DNA from: a virus
Length of the DNA stretch: 46,208 nucleotides
IMG/VR virus record: IMGVR_UViG_3300046500_000250
Span: 1-46,208 of that record
Reading direction: 5' to 3' (one strand)
Below, one piece after another: positions 15,600 to 21,401 of this stretch (its first letter is position 1; each line of letters opens with the position of its first letter). The notes beneath the pieces were generated by a model, which was given only the letters and a program-made list of their open reading frames with translations, had not been told where the DNA came from and searched no databases. The position numbers were made by a program, and so were the translations under genes.

Positions 15600-15713
15600 T
15601 CAGTGGATGCGGATCAGTTCAGGTTCACCGCTGGCGAGCCAGCGGCCGGTGGGGCGGAAGCCAGCGGCGCGCTGCACGCGCAACCAGGCCTCCCAGGTGA
15701 TTTCGGGATTCAC
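15600..15713 (-). CDS. 37-aa protein with GTG start
   Basis: The GTG start overlaps the stop of the 51-aa membrane gene (GTGA) and GGAG lies 7 bp upstream. The translation begins VNPEITWEAWLRVQRAAG and contains RPTGRWLASGEPELIRIH. It is basic and Trp-rich with no membrane segment. It ends 10 bp before the nuclease ATG. The unbroken chain of coupled starts is the main reason to call it. Function unknown. Confidence 0.55.
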   Translation of the reverse strand: MNPEITWEAWLRVQRAAGFRPTGRWLASGEPELIRIH

Positions 15714-15865
15714 GTGGCGCTCCGGGACGTGGTGGTGGCAGGCTGGCTCGGCTCGGCGCTGGCCAGGTGGTAGACGAGAAACAAGGCCGCCATGGCGAGG
15801 GTGGTGCCGACCCAGAGGGCCAGCAGCTCGGCGATGGCGCGGCGGGTGGTCGGGCGGCGCTTCAT
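15710..15865 (-). CDS. 51-aa single-span membrane protein
   Basis: The second of three chained tiny genes. ATG 15865 (GGGGA 5 bp upstream) overlaps the stop of the 31-aa gene; ATG 15871 is an alternative. It has a basic N-terminus (MKRRPTTRRAI), one hydrophobic helix (LLALWVGTTLAMAALFLVYHL) and a short Ser/Thr-rich tail. The positive-inside rule puts the N-terminus in the cytoplasm. Function unknown. Confidence 0.6.
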   Translation of the reverse strand: MKRRPTTRRAIAELLALWVGTTLAMAALFLVYHLASAEPSQPATTTSRSAT

Positions 15866-15957
15866 TGCCATCCCCGGCTGAAGAGGGTTGCGGCCAGCAC
15901 CACCAGCGGCGGCGCCGTGCAGATCAGCAGTGCGATGAGGAAGAAGTCGCGGTTCAT
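15862..15957 (-). CDS. 31-aa hydrophobic membrane peptide
   Basis: ATG 15957 lies 8 bp after the stop of the 95-aa gene, and its stop overlaps ATG 15865 of the next gene (ATGA). Almost the whole peptide is one membrane helix (FFLIALLICTAPPLVVLAATLF). Three such peptides in a row between regulator and recombination genes is a repeated phage habit, but no function is known to me. Confidence 0.55.
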   Translation of the reverse strand: MNRDFFLIALLICTAPPLVVLAATLFSRGWQ

Positions 15958-15965
15958 GGCCGGGC

Positions 15966-16253
15966 TCAGTCCAGGCCAAAGCAACGGACCATCACCACGT
16001 ACTCGTCGCCTTCCCAGAAGCGGTAGGCGATGGCGGGCGAGCGGTAAATGTCGAGGGAGTTCTTGCGGTCGAGCGCGGCCTCGTAGACAGAATCCTCGGC
16101 CGTGCCGCGGAACTCGAAATGGTCGCGGCCGTGGATCCGAGTCACCGTCTCGCGCACCAGAGTGCGGATGGAAACCACCTGGCCGCCGGCGGCGCGCTGC
16201 TGCGCGTCGTGCGCATGCTGGTACGCGGCAGCAAGGGGAATGGCATTTGGCAT
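15966..16253 (-). CDS. Hypothetical protein, first gene of the leftward early operon
   Basis: 95 aa. GGAGAC lies 7 bp before ATG 16253. It has an N-terminal helix (AIPLAAAYQHAHDAQQRAAGG), then a mixed alpha/beta region ending YRFWEGDEYVVMVRCFGLD. I recognise no family. It is the first gene after the operator-covered promoter at 16324-16352 and would be made immediately on derepression, the usual slot for small host-takeover or regulatory proteins (inference). Confidence 0.72.
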   Translation of the reverse strand: MPNAIPLAAAYQHAHDAQQRAAGGQVVSIRTLVRETVTRIHGRDHFEFRGTAEDSVYEAALDRKNSLDIYRSPAIAYRFWEGDEYVVMVRCFGLD

Positions 16254-16323
16254 CGTCTGTCTCCAGCGGTGAGGGGACGTCTGCGGGCGGTTACGGACTG
16301 CCGCGTACGTCCTTGATGGAGAG

Positions 16324-16352
16324 ATTAAACATGGCGTTTAACGCGAAGTCAA
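16324..16352 (-). promoter_or_regulatory. Leftward early promoter (pL-like)
   Basis: On the minus strand: TTGACT, a 17-bp spacer, then TTTAAT, a near-consensus sigma-70 promoter. The -10 hexamer lies within operator 16325-16341 and the -35 hexamer overlaps operator 16349-16365, so bound repressor would block it. The first gene starts about 70 bp downstream at 16253. Confidence 0.75.
16325..16341. promoter_or_regulatory. Repressor operator (early operon, -10 side)
   Basis: TTAAAC-ATGGC-GTTTAA, a perfect inverted repeat with a 5-bp centre, covering the -10 box of the leftward promoter. The same 17-bp dyad recurs at 16349 and 17472. Confidence 0.75.
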
Positions 16353-16365
16353 ACAAAATGTTTAA
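16349..16365. promoter_or_regulatory. Repressor operator (early operon, -35 side)
   Basis: TCAAAC-AAAAT-GTTTAA, one mismatch from the perfect dyad. Its centre is 24 bp from the neighbouring operator's centre, so two dimers could bind side by side and contact each other. Confidence 0.7.
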
Positions 16366-16375
16366 TCTGAGGGCG

Positions 16376-16401
16376 AAAAAAAACCTGCGCGGGGGCAGGT
16401 T
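16376..16401 (-). terminator. Rho-independent terminator downstream of the repressor gene
   Basis: On the minus strand: AACCTG, a GC-rich loop, CAGGTT, followed by a run of Ts. It lies between the repressor stop (16433) and the early-operon promoter, so it insulates the early operon from repressor transcription. Confidence 0.75.
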
Positions 16402-16432
16402 GGGGTGTCAGACGGGAGGTGATGCAGGCCCG

Positions 16433-17422
16433 CTACATCCTATTTTTGATCTTTCGGGCCGGCACCGGGTGCGCAACGTAGTACATCCACGTCACATCTG
16501 CCGGGTCGAATGTGAAGACTTCTGGGTCGTTGTAGCTTCCGAGGCGGATGCCCTGTCGGCGCGACAACAGGCGCTTGATCATCGTTTCGCCGGTGTTGAG
16601 CCGCACGAGGACGTCATCTTCCAGCTCAGGCTCTGTGCCTGGCTCGACCAATGCAAATTCGCCAGGATTGAACCGGGGGATCATCGACAGGCCCACGACG
16701 GGCGTCAGGAATGCGTGCGGATCGGCACTAGCGATCTCTGCGACTTGTTGCGTTGCTCCCACAGGGTAGTCTCCGTCCGTCCAGATCCGGTCCGGGAGGC
16801 CGCCTTGAGCCCGACCCACGACAGGGATCTCACGGTATTTCGCTACGCTGGCCTGGTAGGTCAGCGGCGTAGGGTCGGCCTGTTCGGTCGTCTTCTTCTT
16901 GGGCTTGGTCCCCTTGGGGGGGGCGGGCCGTGGCCGCGGGTCGTCGAAGACCGCAGCGCGGGGGATGCCCTTGCCCATGACCAGCCATACAGCATTGAAG
17001 CCAAAGGCTTCCTGAATGCCGACCGCCTGGTCCAGCGGGATCGATGTGATCTCGCCTGACAACCATTGGTTGACTGTCTCTTCTGTGACCCCGGCAGCCT
17101 TTGCTACGGCATGCGGCTTGATATCGGGTTCTTCCAGAAGCACCCGAATTCGATCATTCAAGCCATTGGCGGTGTCGTTGCCCGTCTTGATTGACGCGTC
17201 ATACGTCATCGACCCTTTGCCGGTTTGAAGCCAGGTTGCGCTGCAGCCAATGTTCTTCTGGGCCTCGAGCATTCCGAGTCTAGACATGCCCCGGCGCTCC
17301 CAGTTGTTGATGGTCTGCTGGGATTGGTTGAGCGCCCGCGCAACGTCCGTTGGCGTCTCAAGATTCTTCAGGGCGAGTGCCGCCTCATAGAGGCGAACCA
17401 TGGTCTGGTGCATGCGCGGCAT
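16433..17422 (-). CDS. CI-like prophage repressor with two tandem HTH units and S24 peptidase domain
   Basis: 329 aa from ATG 17422. Upstream in-frame ATGs at 17479-17497 would place the start inside the operators; no ribosome site distinguishes the choices. There are two XRE-like helix-turn-helix units: residues about 11-70 (DVARALNQSQQTINNWERRG) and 90-152 (AVAKAAGVTEETVNQWLSGE), each ending in a WLxxGKG/WLVMGKG tag, as if duplicated. A Pro/Lys linker follows, then an S24 LexA-like domain with likely cleavage region VVGRAQGG, Ser246 (GLSMIP) and Lys283 (MIKRLL). It should maintain lysogeny and self-cleave on RecA activation. Confidence 0.9.
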   Translation of the reverse strand: MPRMHQTMVRLYEAALALKNLETPTDVARALNQSQQTINNWERRGMSRLGMLEAQKNIGCSATWLQTGKGSMTYDASIKTGNDTANGLNDRIRVLLEEPDIKPHAVAKAAGVTEETVNQWLSGEITSIPLDQAVGIQEAFGFNAVWLVMGKGIPRAAVFDDPRPRPAPPKGTKPKKKTTEQADPTPLTYQASVAKYREIPVVGRAQGGLPDRIWTDGDYPVGATQQVAEIASADPHAFLTPVVGLSMIPRFNPGEFALVEPGTEPELEDDVLVRLNTGETMIKRLLSRRQGIRLGSYNDPEVFTFDPADVTWMYYVAHPVPARKIKNRM

Positions 17423-17447
17423 CGTCGCATAAGTAAACGGTTCGTTG

Positions 17448-17464
17448 ATAAACACCGTGTTTGC
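17448..17464. promoter_or_regulatory. Imperfect repressor operator (repressor side)
   Basis: ATAAAC-ACCGT-GTTTGC keeps the AAAC-N5-GTTT core of the operator dyad with both ends altered. Its centre is 24 bp from that of the perfect site at 17472-17488, the same spacing as at the early promoter. Confidence 0.5.
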
Positions 17465-17489
17465 GTTTTCATTAAACATCATGTTTAAT
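17461..17489 (+). promoter_or_regulatory. Rightward promoter (pR-like) of the cro-like gene
   Basis: TTGCGT, 17-bp spacer, TTTAAT. The same TTTAAT -10 as the leftward promoter is formed by the operator edge. The -10 ends 6 bp before ATG 17496, so transcription would start at or next to the start codon. Confidence 0.55.
17472..17488. promoter_or_regulatory. Repressor operator between repressor and cro-like genes
   Basis: TTAAAC-ATCAT-GTTTAA, a perfect dyad, overlapping the -10 of the rightward promoter and immediately preceding the cro-like start. Confidence 0.75.
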
Positions 17490-17495
17490 GTCGCC

Positions 17496-17708
17496 ATGGA
17501 ACGCGACGACACTCTCGAGATGGACCGTGAACTCATTGAGCGACTTGGCGGCCCCGCCAAGGTCGCCGAGCTGCTTGGCTTCGACAAAAAAGGGGGTATC
17601 CAGCGCGTCCACAACTGGAAGGAGCGCGGGATCCCGGCGGCCGTGAAGCTGGCTCACCGGGAAATCTTCTTGAGTCCTCGGAAACCTGAAGATCGCTCTG
17701 GCATGTAG
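17496..17708 (+). CDS. Cro/YdaS-like small HTH regulator
   Basis: 70 aa from ATG 17496. The HTH is DRELIERLGGPAKVAELLGFDKKGGIQRVHNWKERG, followed by IPAAVKLAHREIFL, the pattern of Cro/YdaS-type regulators in which 'V.NW..RGIP' is typical. It is divergent from the CI-like repressor across a shared operator region. It should compete for the operators and favour lytic growth. Its mRNA appears nearly leaderless because the -10 box ends 6 bp before the ATG. An alternative in-frame ATG at 17481 would extend it by five residues. Confidence 0.85.
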   Translation: MERDDTLEMDRELIERLGGPAKVAELLGFDKKGGIQRVHNWKERGIPAAVKLAHREIFLSPRKPEDRSGM

Positions 17709-17734
17709 GTGCGGCGCGTCCGTGCTTTGTTGAA

Positions 17735-17752
17735 CGGACCCTTGGCGGTCCG
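17735..17752. other. Short GC-rich hairpin after the cro-like gene
   Basis: CGGACC-CTTGGC-GGTCCG, a perfect 6-bp stem with 6-nt loop and no T-run. The 255 bp between the cro-like and CII-like genes (17709-17963) contains this but no gene I can support. It could be an attenuator or antitermination site. Confidence 0.3.
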
Positions 17753-17963
17753 ACCGGGGGTATGACCATGCTGCGTCGTGCGCAGTCGCTTTCTGTTGTT
17801 CCGCGCCCGGGCCTGCGCCCGCGCGGGTCTCGCCGCCATGCCGCCCGGCATCAGGTAGTAGCACCCGTTTCCCATTTCATTCTGGCCGGCTGCCGTGACG
17901 CCCGGCTGTGTTGTTTCGTTGGGGTCAATCCTATGGAATCGATCGAGCACATTGGAGCATCGC

Positions 17964-18230
17964 ATGCCTAGCTTGGAATCGATGGTCTTGAACCGCGTTG
18001 CTCCGCTCACGCAGAAGAAGGTGGCCGAACGCATCGGCGTGGAAGCGACGAATTTCTCGCGCTTCCTGAACAACAGCGGGCACCGCCTGAGCTTCGCCGA
18101 GTTCTGCACGCTGTTCGAAGTGCTCGAGCTGGATGTCGTCGCGCCCGGCGATGACAGCATGGTTTGCCTGCCCCGCGACGAATACCAGGCGCTGCGCACG
18201 CTCGCCCGGAAGGGACTGGAGGTGGCGTGA
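17964..18230 (+). CDS. CII-like phage transcriptional regulator
   Basis: 88 aa. GGAG lies 6 bp before ATG 17964. The sequence MVLNRVAPLTQKKVAERIGVEATNFSRFLNNSGHRLSFAEFCTLFEVLELDVV has the lambda CII/P22 C1 pattern: an HTH that begins with helix-capping QKKVAERIG and a conserved SRF. Its position just after the cro-like gene is that of cII. It probably activates repressor or integrase transcription on infection (family knowledge). Its stop overlaps the next start (TGATG). Confidence 0.82.
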   Translation: MPSLESMVLNRVAPLTQKKVAERIGVEATNFSRFLNNSGHRLSFAEFCTLFEVLELDVVAPGDDSMVCLPRDEYQALRTLARKGLEVA

Positions 18231-18313
18231 TGGACGAGGTGATCACCCTCAGCGTTGCCGTGTGGATGTTCCTGTTGGTGGTGGGCTCAGTGTTGTGGGG
18301 GTTGCTGAGATGA
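18230..18313 (+). CDS. 27-aa hydrophobic membrane peptide
   Basis: Its ATG shares a base with the CII-like stop, and its stop overlaps ATG 18310 (ATGA). One membrane helix makes up most of it (LSVAVWMFLLVVGSVLWGLL). Translational coupling at both ends is the evidence that it is real. Function unknown. Confidence 0.6.
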   Translation: MDEVITLSVAVWMFLLVVGSVLWGLLR

Positions 18314-19338
18314 GTAAGAAAAACGACACCTGGATGCCGCTCTACATCGGCGACTACCTGGCCGACACGTCGCGGCTGACCACCGAGCAGCACGGCGCCT
18401 ATCTGCTGATCCTGATGGACTACTGGCGCAACGGGCCGCCGCTGGACGACGATGAAGAGCTGGCCACGATTGCCAAGCTTTCCGTGTCGCAGTGGCGCAA
18501 GCACGCGCCGAAGATCCGGGCGCTGTTCGCGCCTGTCGAAGGCCGCCTTGTGCAGAAGCGAGCCGAGCAGGAACGCGAGCGGGCCGGCTTGATCAGTAAC
18601 AAACGCCGTGAGGCCGGGAAGCAAGGCGCTGCCAAGCGGTGGGGCAAAGAAGGTGACAAACCGGATGGCAAAGAGGTGGCAAATGCTATGGCAAATGGCA
18701 TAGCAAATGGGATGGCAGACCCATCGTCCGAGCCATGGCAAAACGATAGACCGTCACAGTCACAGTCACATAACACCATACCTACTTCAAGCGGCGTAGG
18801 TACTTCACACGGTGTGGGCCCTGTGGATAACCCCGCGCCGCCGCCGCTTTCTGCTGACGCGATGGGCGACCTGCTGGTGCAGCTGGAGGCCGAGAAGGGC
18901 AGGGCGTTGCGGCTGTCCTCGCGCGCGCACGAGGCGTTGCTCCGGATTGCAGATCGTTGCATCGGCGTGCCGGCGTTGCTCCGGGCTCATGCCCTCGCGT
19001 GCGCGCGAAGGGATGCCGACAGGGACACGTCGCCGGTGAACCCGGGCTTCCTGGAGATGTTCCTCGACGAGGCCATGGCCGAGCAGAAGGGCGGCACGCC
19101 GCCCGCGACCGAGTGGGATGCCACGCCGGAAGGCGTTCAAGCCAAGGCGGAAGAGCTGGGCGTCCAGCGCGACCCGGACGAGCACGCGATCTGGTTCCGG
19201 CTGCGCATCATCGCCGCGTCGCGCGACCAGCGGCTCATGGAACGCGAGGTCAGCAAGGCCGAGCGGATGAACCCGGGCGAGTTCGAGCGTGTGTACCGGC
19301 TCATGTACGGCGTAGCGCCGGGGCAGGTGGTGCCATGA
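18310..19338 (+). CDS. DUF1376-containing replication-region protein
   Basis: 342 aa. The DUF1376 domain is at the N-terminus (WMPLYIGDYLADTSRLTTEQHGAYLLILMDYWRNG), the standard opening of this phage family. A Lys/Arg-rich segment follows (NKRREAGKQGAAKRWG), then a low-complexity repeat of 'ANGIANGMA' type and a Ser/Gln run, then a helical C-terminal domain. DUF1376 proteins sit where lambda O lies and are thought to act in replication initiation. No DnaC/DnaB-like helicase gene is seen next to it. Its stop overlaps the rusA start. Confidence 0.85.
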   Translation: MSKKNDTWMPLYIGDYLADTSRLTTEQHGAYLLILMDYWRNGPPLDDDEELATIAKLSVSQWRKHAPKIRALFAPVEGRLVQKRAEQERERAGLISNKRREAGKQGAAKRWGKEGDKPDGKEVANAMANGIANGMADPSSEPWQNDRPSQSQSHNTIPTSSGVGTSHGVGPVDNPAPPPLSADAMGDLLVQLEAEKGRALRLSSRAHEALLRIADRCIGVPALLRAHALACARRDADRDTSPVNPGFLEMFLDEAMAEQKGGTPPATEWDATPEGVQAKAEELGVQRDPDEHAIWFRLRIIAASRDQRLMEREVSKAERMNPGEFERVYRLMYGVAPGQVVP

Positions 19339-19805
19339 CGGTGCAATCGCTCTTCGACCAATCGCGGCCGCTGCGCCGGGTGGTGTTCGCCATCCCGGGC
19401 CAGCCGGTGGCCAAGGGCCGGCCCAAGTTCGCGCGGCAGGGCAGCTTCGTCCGAACCTACACGCCCGAGAAGACCGCCACCTACGAGAACCTGGTGAAGC
19501 TGGCCGCTACACAGGCCATGTCGGGCCGGCCGCCAATCGAGGGCCCGGTCGAGCTGTGGCTGGACATCAACCTGCAGATCCCGGCCAGCTGGTCCAAGAA
19601 GCGCCAGCGCGACGCCGCAGCGGGTCTCGTGGCAGCCACGAAGAAGCCTGACGCCGACAACGTGCTCAAGGCCGTGAAAGACGGCATGAACGGCATCGTC
19701 TGGCTGGACGACGCCCAGGCAGTGGAATACCGCATCAGCAAGCGCTACAGCACGTCACCATGCGTGCAGGTCAGCGTGGAACAGTTGCCGCTACAGGCGG
19801 CGTGA
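19335..19805 (+). CDS. rusA: RusA-family Holliday junction resolvase
   Basis: 156 aa. The ATG overlaps the previous stop (ATGA). Typical RusA features: GQPVAKGRPKFAR near the N-terminus and the acidic catalytic motif KKPDADNVLKAVKDGMNG followed by WLDDAQ, which contributes the metal-binding aspartates. It resolves four-way junctions formed in phage recombination and replication, complementing the RecT and nuclease genes of the leftward operon. Length is slightly above the 120-aa E. coli protein because of a 20-residue N-terminal extension. Confidence 0.93.
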   Translation: MTVQSLFDQSRPLRRVVFAIPGQPVAKGRPKFARQGSFVRTYTPEKTATYENLVKLAATQAMSGRPPIEGPVELWLDINLQIPASWSKKRQRDAAAGLVAATKKPDADNVLKAVKDGMNGIVWLDDAQAVEYRISKRYSTSPCVQVSVEQLPLQAA

Positions 19806-19833
19806 AGGAATGAATGTGACCGGGGAAAACACG

Positions 19834-20439
19834 ATGGAAGAACGCCTTTTCGACAGCTCGCACGCGGCGCTGGTGTTCGCGTTCAACTACTCGGGCCAGC
19901 AGTACCAGGCATCAGCCATGAACAAGGCCATGACGCCGGCCATCGGCTCGGGTAAGGGGCTCGTCGGCCTCGACGGTGCCGCGCAGGCCGGCATGATCCG
20001 CAGCGAACTGGGCATGCTGCCCGAGTTGCACCAGGCGGTGCTGACCGCTCGCTGTGCGCCGCGCGACGTCATCTGCGACTGCGGTCGGCCATGCTGCGCC
20101 GCGCGCAAGCCCAACCCGGAATGGAATGCGGCAATCGTCTGGCTGACCGAGCGCGCCATGCAGCAGCTGGCCGGCTCGTTCTCGCACTACCGGGTGCGGC
20201 GGTCCATACTCGAGAAAATCTTCGGCGTCCGTGTCGACCTGCAGCAGATCGCCGAGGACTGCGGCGCGCACCGCAACACGGTCAGCGCCCAGAACGCGAA
20301 GCTGAAGCTGTGGATCGAAGGCGAACGGAAGAAGGGGCTGACGGCGGCGCCCGGCGTTGAGTCCGTGGCCTGGCGGGCCATCGAGGCGCGACTCATGGCA
20401 GCCGGGATGGTTGCCCTCGAAGAGCAGGCCGAAGCGTAG
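19834..20439 (+). CDS. Putative Q-like late-gene regulator (HTH DNA-binding protein)
   Basis: 201 aa from ATG 19834 (GGGGA 7 bp upstream); ATG 19810 has no properly spaced site. A cysteine cluster (ICDCGRPCC) sits in the middle, and an HTH-like region is near residues 130-165 (VRRSILEKIFGVRVDLQQIAEDCGAHRNTVSAQNAKLKLW). Proteins of this plan occupy the last place before the late genes in many beta-proteobacterial prophages, the lambda Q position. A consensus -35 with a palindrome and a terminator follow directly, as in pR'-tR'. The antitermination role is inference; plain transcriptional activation is also possible. Confidence 0.6.
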   Translation: MEERLFDSSHAALVFAFNYSGQQYQASAMNKAMTPAIGSGKGLVGLDGAAQAGMIRSELGMLPELHQAVLTARCAPRDVICDCGRPCCAARKPNPEWNAAIVWLTERAMQQLAGSFSHYRVRRSILEKIFGVRVDLQQIAEDCGAHRNTVSAQNAKLKLWIEGERKKGLTAAPGVESVAWRAIEARLMAAGMVALEEQAEA

Positions 20440-20457
20440 CCGTTTTTCGAATTTTTC

Positions 20458-20486
20458 TTGACATTGTGCATTTCGTGCACAAAAAT
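20458..20486 (+). promoter_or_regulatory. Possible late promoter with embedded palindrome
   Basis: A perfect -35 TTGACA at 20458-20463 is followed at 17 bp by a weak -10 (AAAAAT). The spacer is filled by a perfect 19-bp inverted repeat, TTGTGCA-TTTCG-TGCACAA (20464-20482). A transcript from here would be about 50 nt before the terminator at 20522-20543. It is likely a regulated promoter; the weak -10 fits dependence on an activator. Confidence 0.45.
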
Positions 20487-20521
20487 GCCCCTCATTCGAT
20501 ACACCTACGAACTACGTCCAG

Positions 20522-20543
20522 AGCCCGCGCAAGCGGGCTTTTG
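20522..20543 (+). terminator. Rho-independent terminator after the Q-like gene
   Basis: AGCCCGC-GCAA-GCGGGCT followed by TTT (7-bp stem, tetraloop). It lies 30-50 bp downstream of the possible late promoter and ends before hicB. Confidence 0.75.
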
Positions 20544-20555
20544 CGTTTCAGCGGC

Positions 20556-20972
20556 TCATGCCAGGCTCAGTTCCAGGCGTTTGCCCAAGGCGGCCAGCGC
20601 CTCTTCGATGCGGTCGATTTTGGTCGTATGGCCCAGATCCAACAGCCGATTCACTTCCTGCTTCGTCGTGCCAATGCGGCCAGCCAAATCCGTCGGCCGA
20701 ATCTGTTGCGCCAGCATTTCGTTGAGCAACAGCACCTTCGCCGCGGCACTGGCCGGCAAGCCGACAAGCTGCTCGCCTTTTTTCGCCTTTGACGGCGGCG
20801 GAACAGGGCGCTTGTCCTCGAAGTAAAAGTCCATCGCGGTCAACAGCGCGTCGGCGGCCATCGCCAACGCTTCGGCCTCGGTATCGCCTTGCGTGATCGC
20901 TTCGGGAATATCCCGGAACGTCACGACAAAGCCACCCCCTTCCTCCGGGGTCAGGGTTGCTGGATATTGCAT
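20556..20972 (-). CDS. hicB: HicB-type antitoxin
   Basis: 138 aa from ATG 20972 (AAAGGA 5 bp upstream; ATG 20978 lies too close to it). The N-terminal HicB fold is YPATLTPEEGGGFVVTFRDIPEAITQGDTEAEALAMA, with the DIPE-type strand and partial RNase H-like core. The C-terminal HTH is LAGRIGTTKQEVNRLLDLGHTTKIDRIEEALAALG. It neutralises HicA and represses its own operon through the HTH. It is transcribed after hicA on the minus strand, against the flanking late genes, as expected for an addiction module added to the prophage. Confidence 0.93.
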   Translation of the reverse strand: MQYPATLTPEEGGGFVVTFRDIPEAITQGDTEAEALAMAADALLTAMDFYFEDKRPVPPPSKAKKGEQLVGLPASAAAKVLLLNEMLAQQIRPTDLAGRIGTTKQEVNRLLDLGHTTKIDRIEEALAALGKRLELSLA

Positions 20973-21033
20973 GGTCATCCTTTGTTTGCGGTGCGGTGGA
21001 GCGTCGCAAGGACAACCCCTTTCGGGGCCGTCC

Positions 21034-21204
21034 TCACTTTAAGTTCAGTTGCCGTTTGATCCCTTCCGCCGTGCCCGTCTTGATCTCGGTATGCCGGGGG
21101 ATCGTTGTCTGCTTGCCGTTCAGGTAGACCTTGGTGTGCTTTGCACCTTCTTTGAAGGTCGCACCCTGTTGGGCCAGCCATCGGACAAACTCACTTCGCT
21201 TCAC
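21034..21204 (-). CDS. hicA: HicA-type mRNA interferase toxin
   Basis: 56 aa from a GTG start at 21204, chosen for GGAGG 4 bp upstream and because it gives the normal HicA length. The dsRBD-like fold is visible: KRSEFVRWLAQQGATFKEGAKHTKVYLNGKQTTIPRH with the catalytic histidine in KHTKVY. HicA cleaves mRNA when HicB is lost. The pair should stabilise the prophage or act in anti-phage defence. The gene starts at a divergent-looking AT-rich region containing a long inverted repeat. Confidence 0.93.
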   Translation of the reverse strand: MKRSEFVRWLAQQGATFKEGAKHTKVYLNGKQTTIPRHTEIKTGTAEGIKRQLNLK

Positions 21205-21234
21205 CGCACCTCCATTCGTTGTTGCGATGAATGA

Positions 21235-21263
21235 ATGGTAAACAAAAAAGATTACCAACGCAA
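21235..21263 (-). promoter_or_regulatory. Probable hicAB promoter
   Basis: On the minus strand: TTGCGT, 17-bp spacer, TACCAT. It overlaps the left arm of the 19-bp inverted repeat at 21237-21290, a likely HicB binding target. Confidence 0.45.
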
Positions 21264-21290
21264 GAACATTCGTAATCTTTTTTGCTTACC
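21237..21290. repeat. 19-bp inverted repeat upstream of hicA (probable HicB operator)
   Basis: The arm GGTAAACAAAAAAGATTAC (21237-21255) pairs with its complement at 21272-21290 with one mismatch, around a 16-bp spacer. It is AT-rich in a GC-rich region and lies between hicA and the late genes. HicB proteins autoregulate through such repeats. Confidence 0.6.
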
Positions 21291-21345
21291 GGTTGCCAAC
21301 TGACATCGCTGCACAGGTTGTCTCCTCCGCCCTCCCAGGTGGTTT

Positions 21346-21373
21346 GCCCGGCTACCCGTTCCGGGCGTTTTTT
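21346..21373 (+). terminator. Rho-independent terminator before the late operon
   Basis: GCCCGG-(9 nt)-CCGGGC followed by GTTTTTT. It lies 29 bp upstream of the ParB-methyltransferase start, so late genes would need antitermination or a promoter inside the short gap. Confidence 0.7.
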
Positions 21374-21401
21374 ATTCCACGTCCGAGCATTTTTACCGCG
21401 T

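Noticed and set aside
17762-17971. Plus-strand frame between cro-like and CII-like genes
   Set aside because: A G-rich stretch precedes its ATG, but the product is Arg/His/Cys-rich with no motif, and the CII-like start has a far better site. Not excluded, but unsupported.
17654-18199. Minus-strand frame across the cro-cII interval
   Set aside because: It overlaps the CII-like gene in antisense, lacks a ribosome site and has low-complexity composition.
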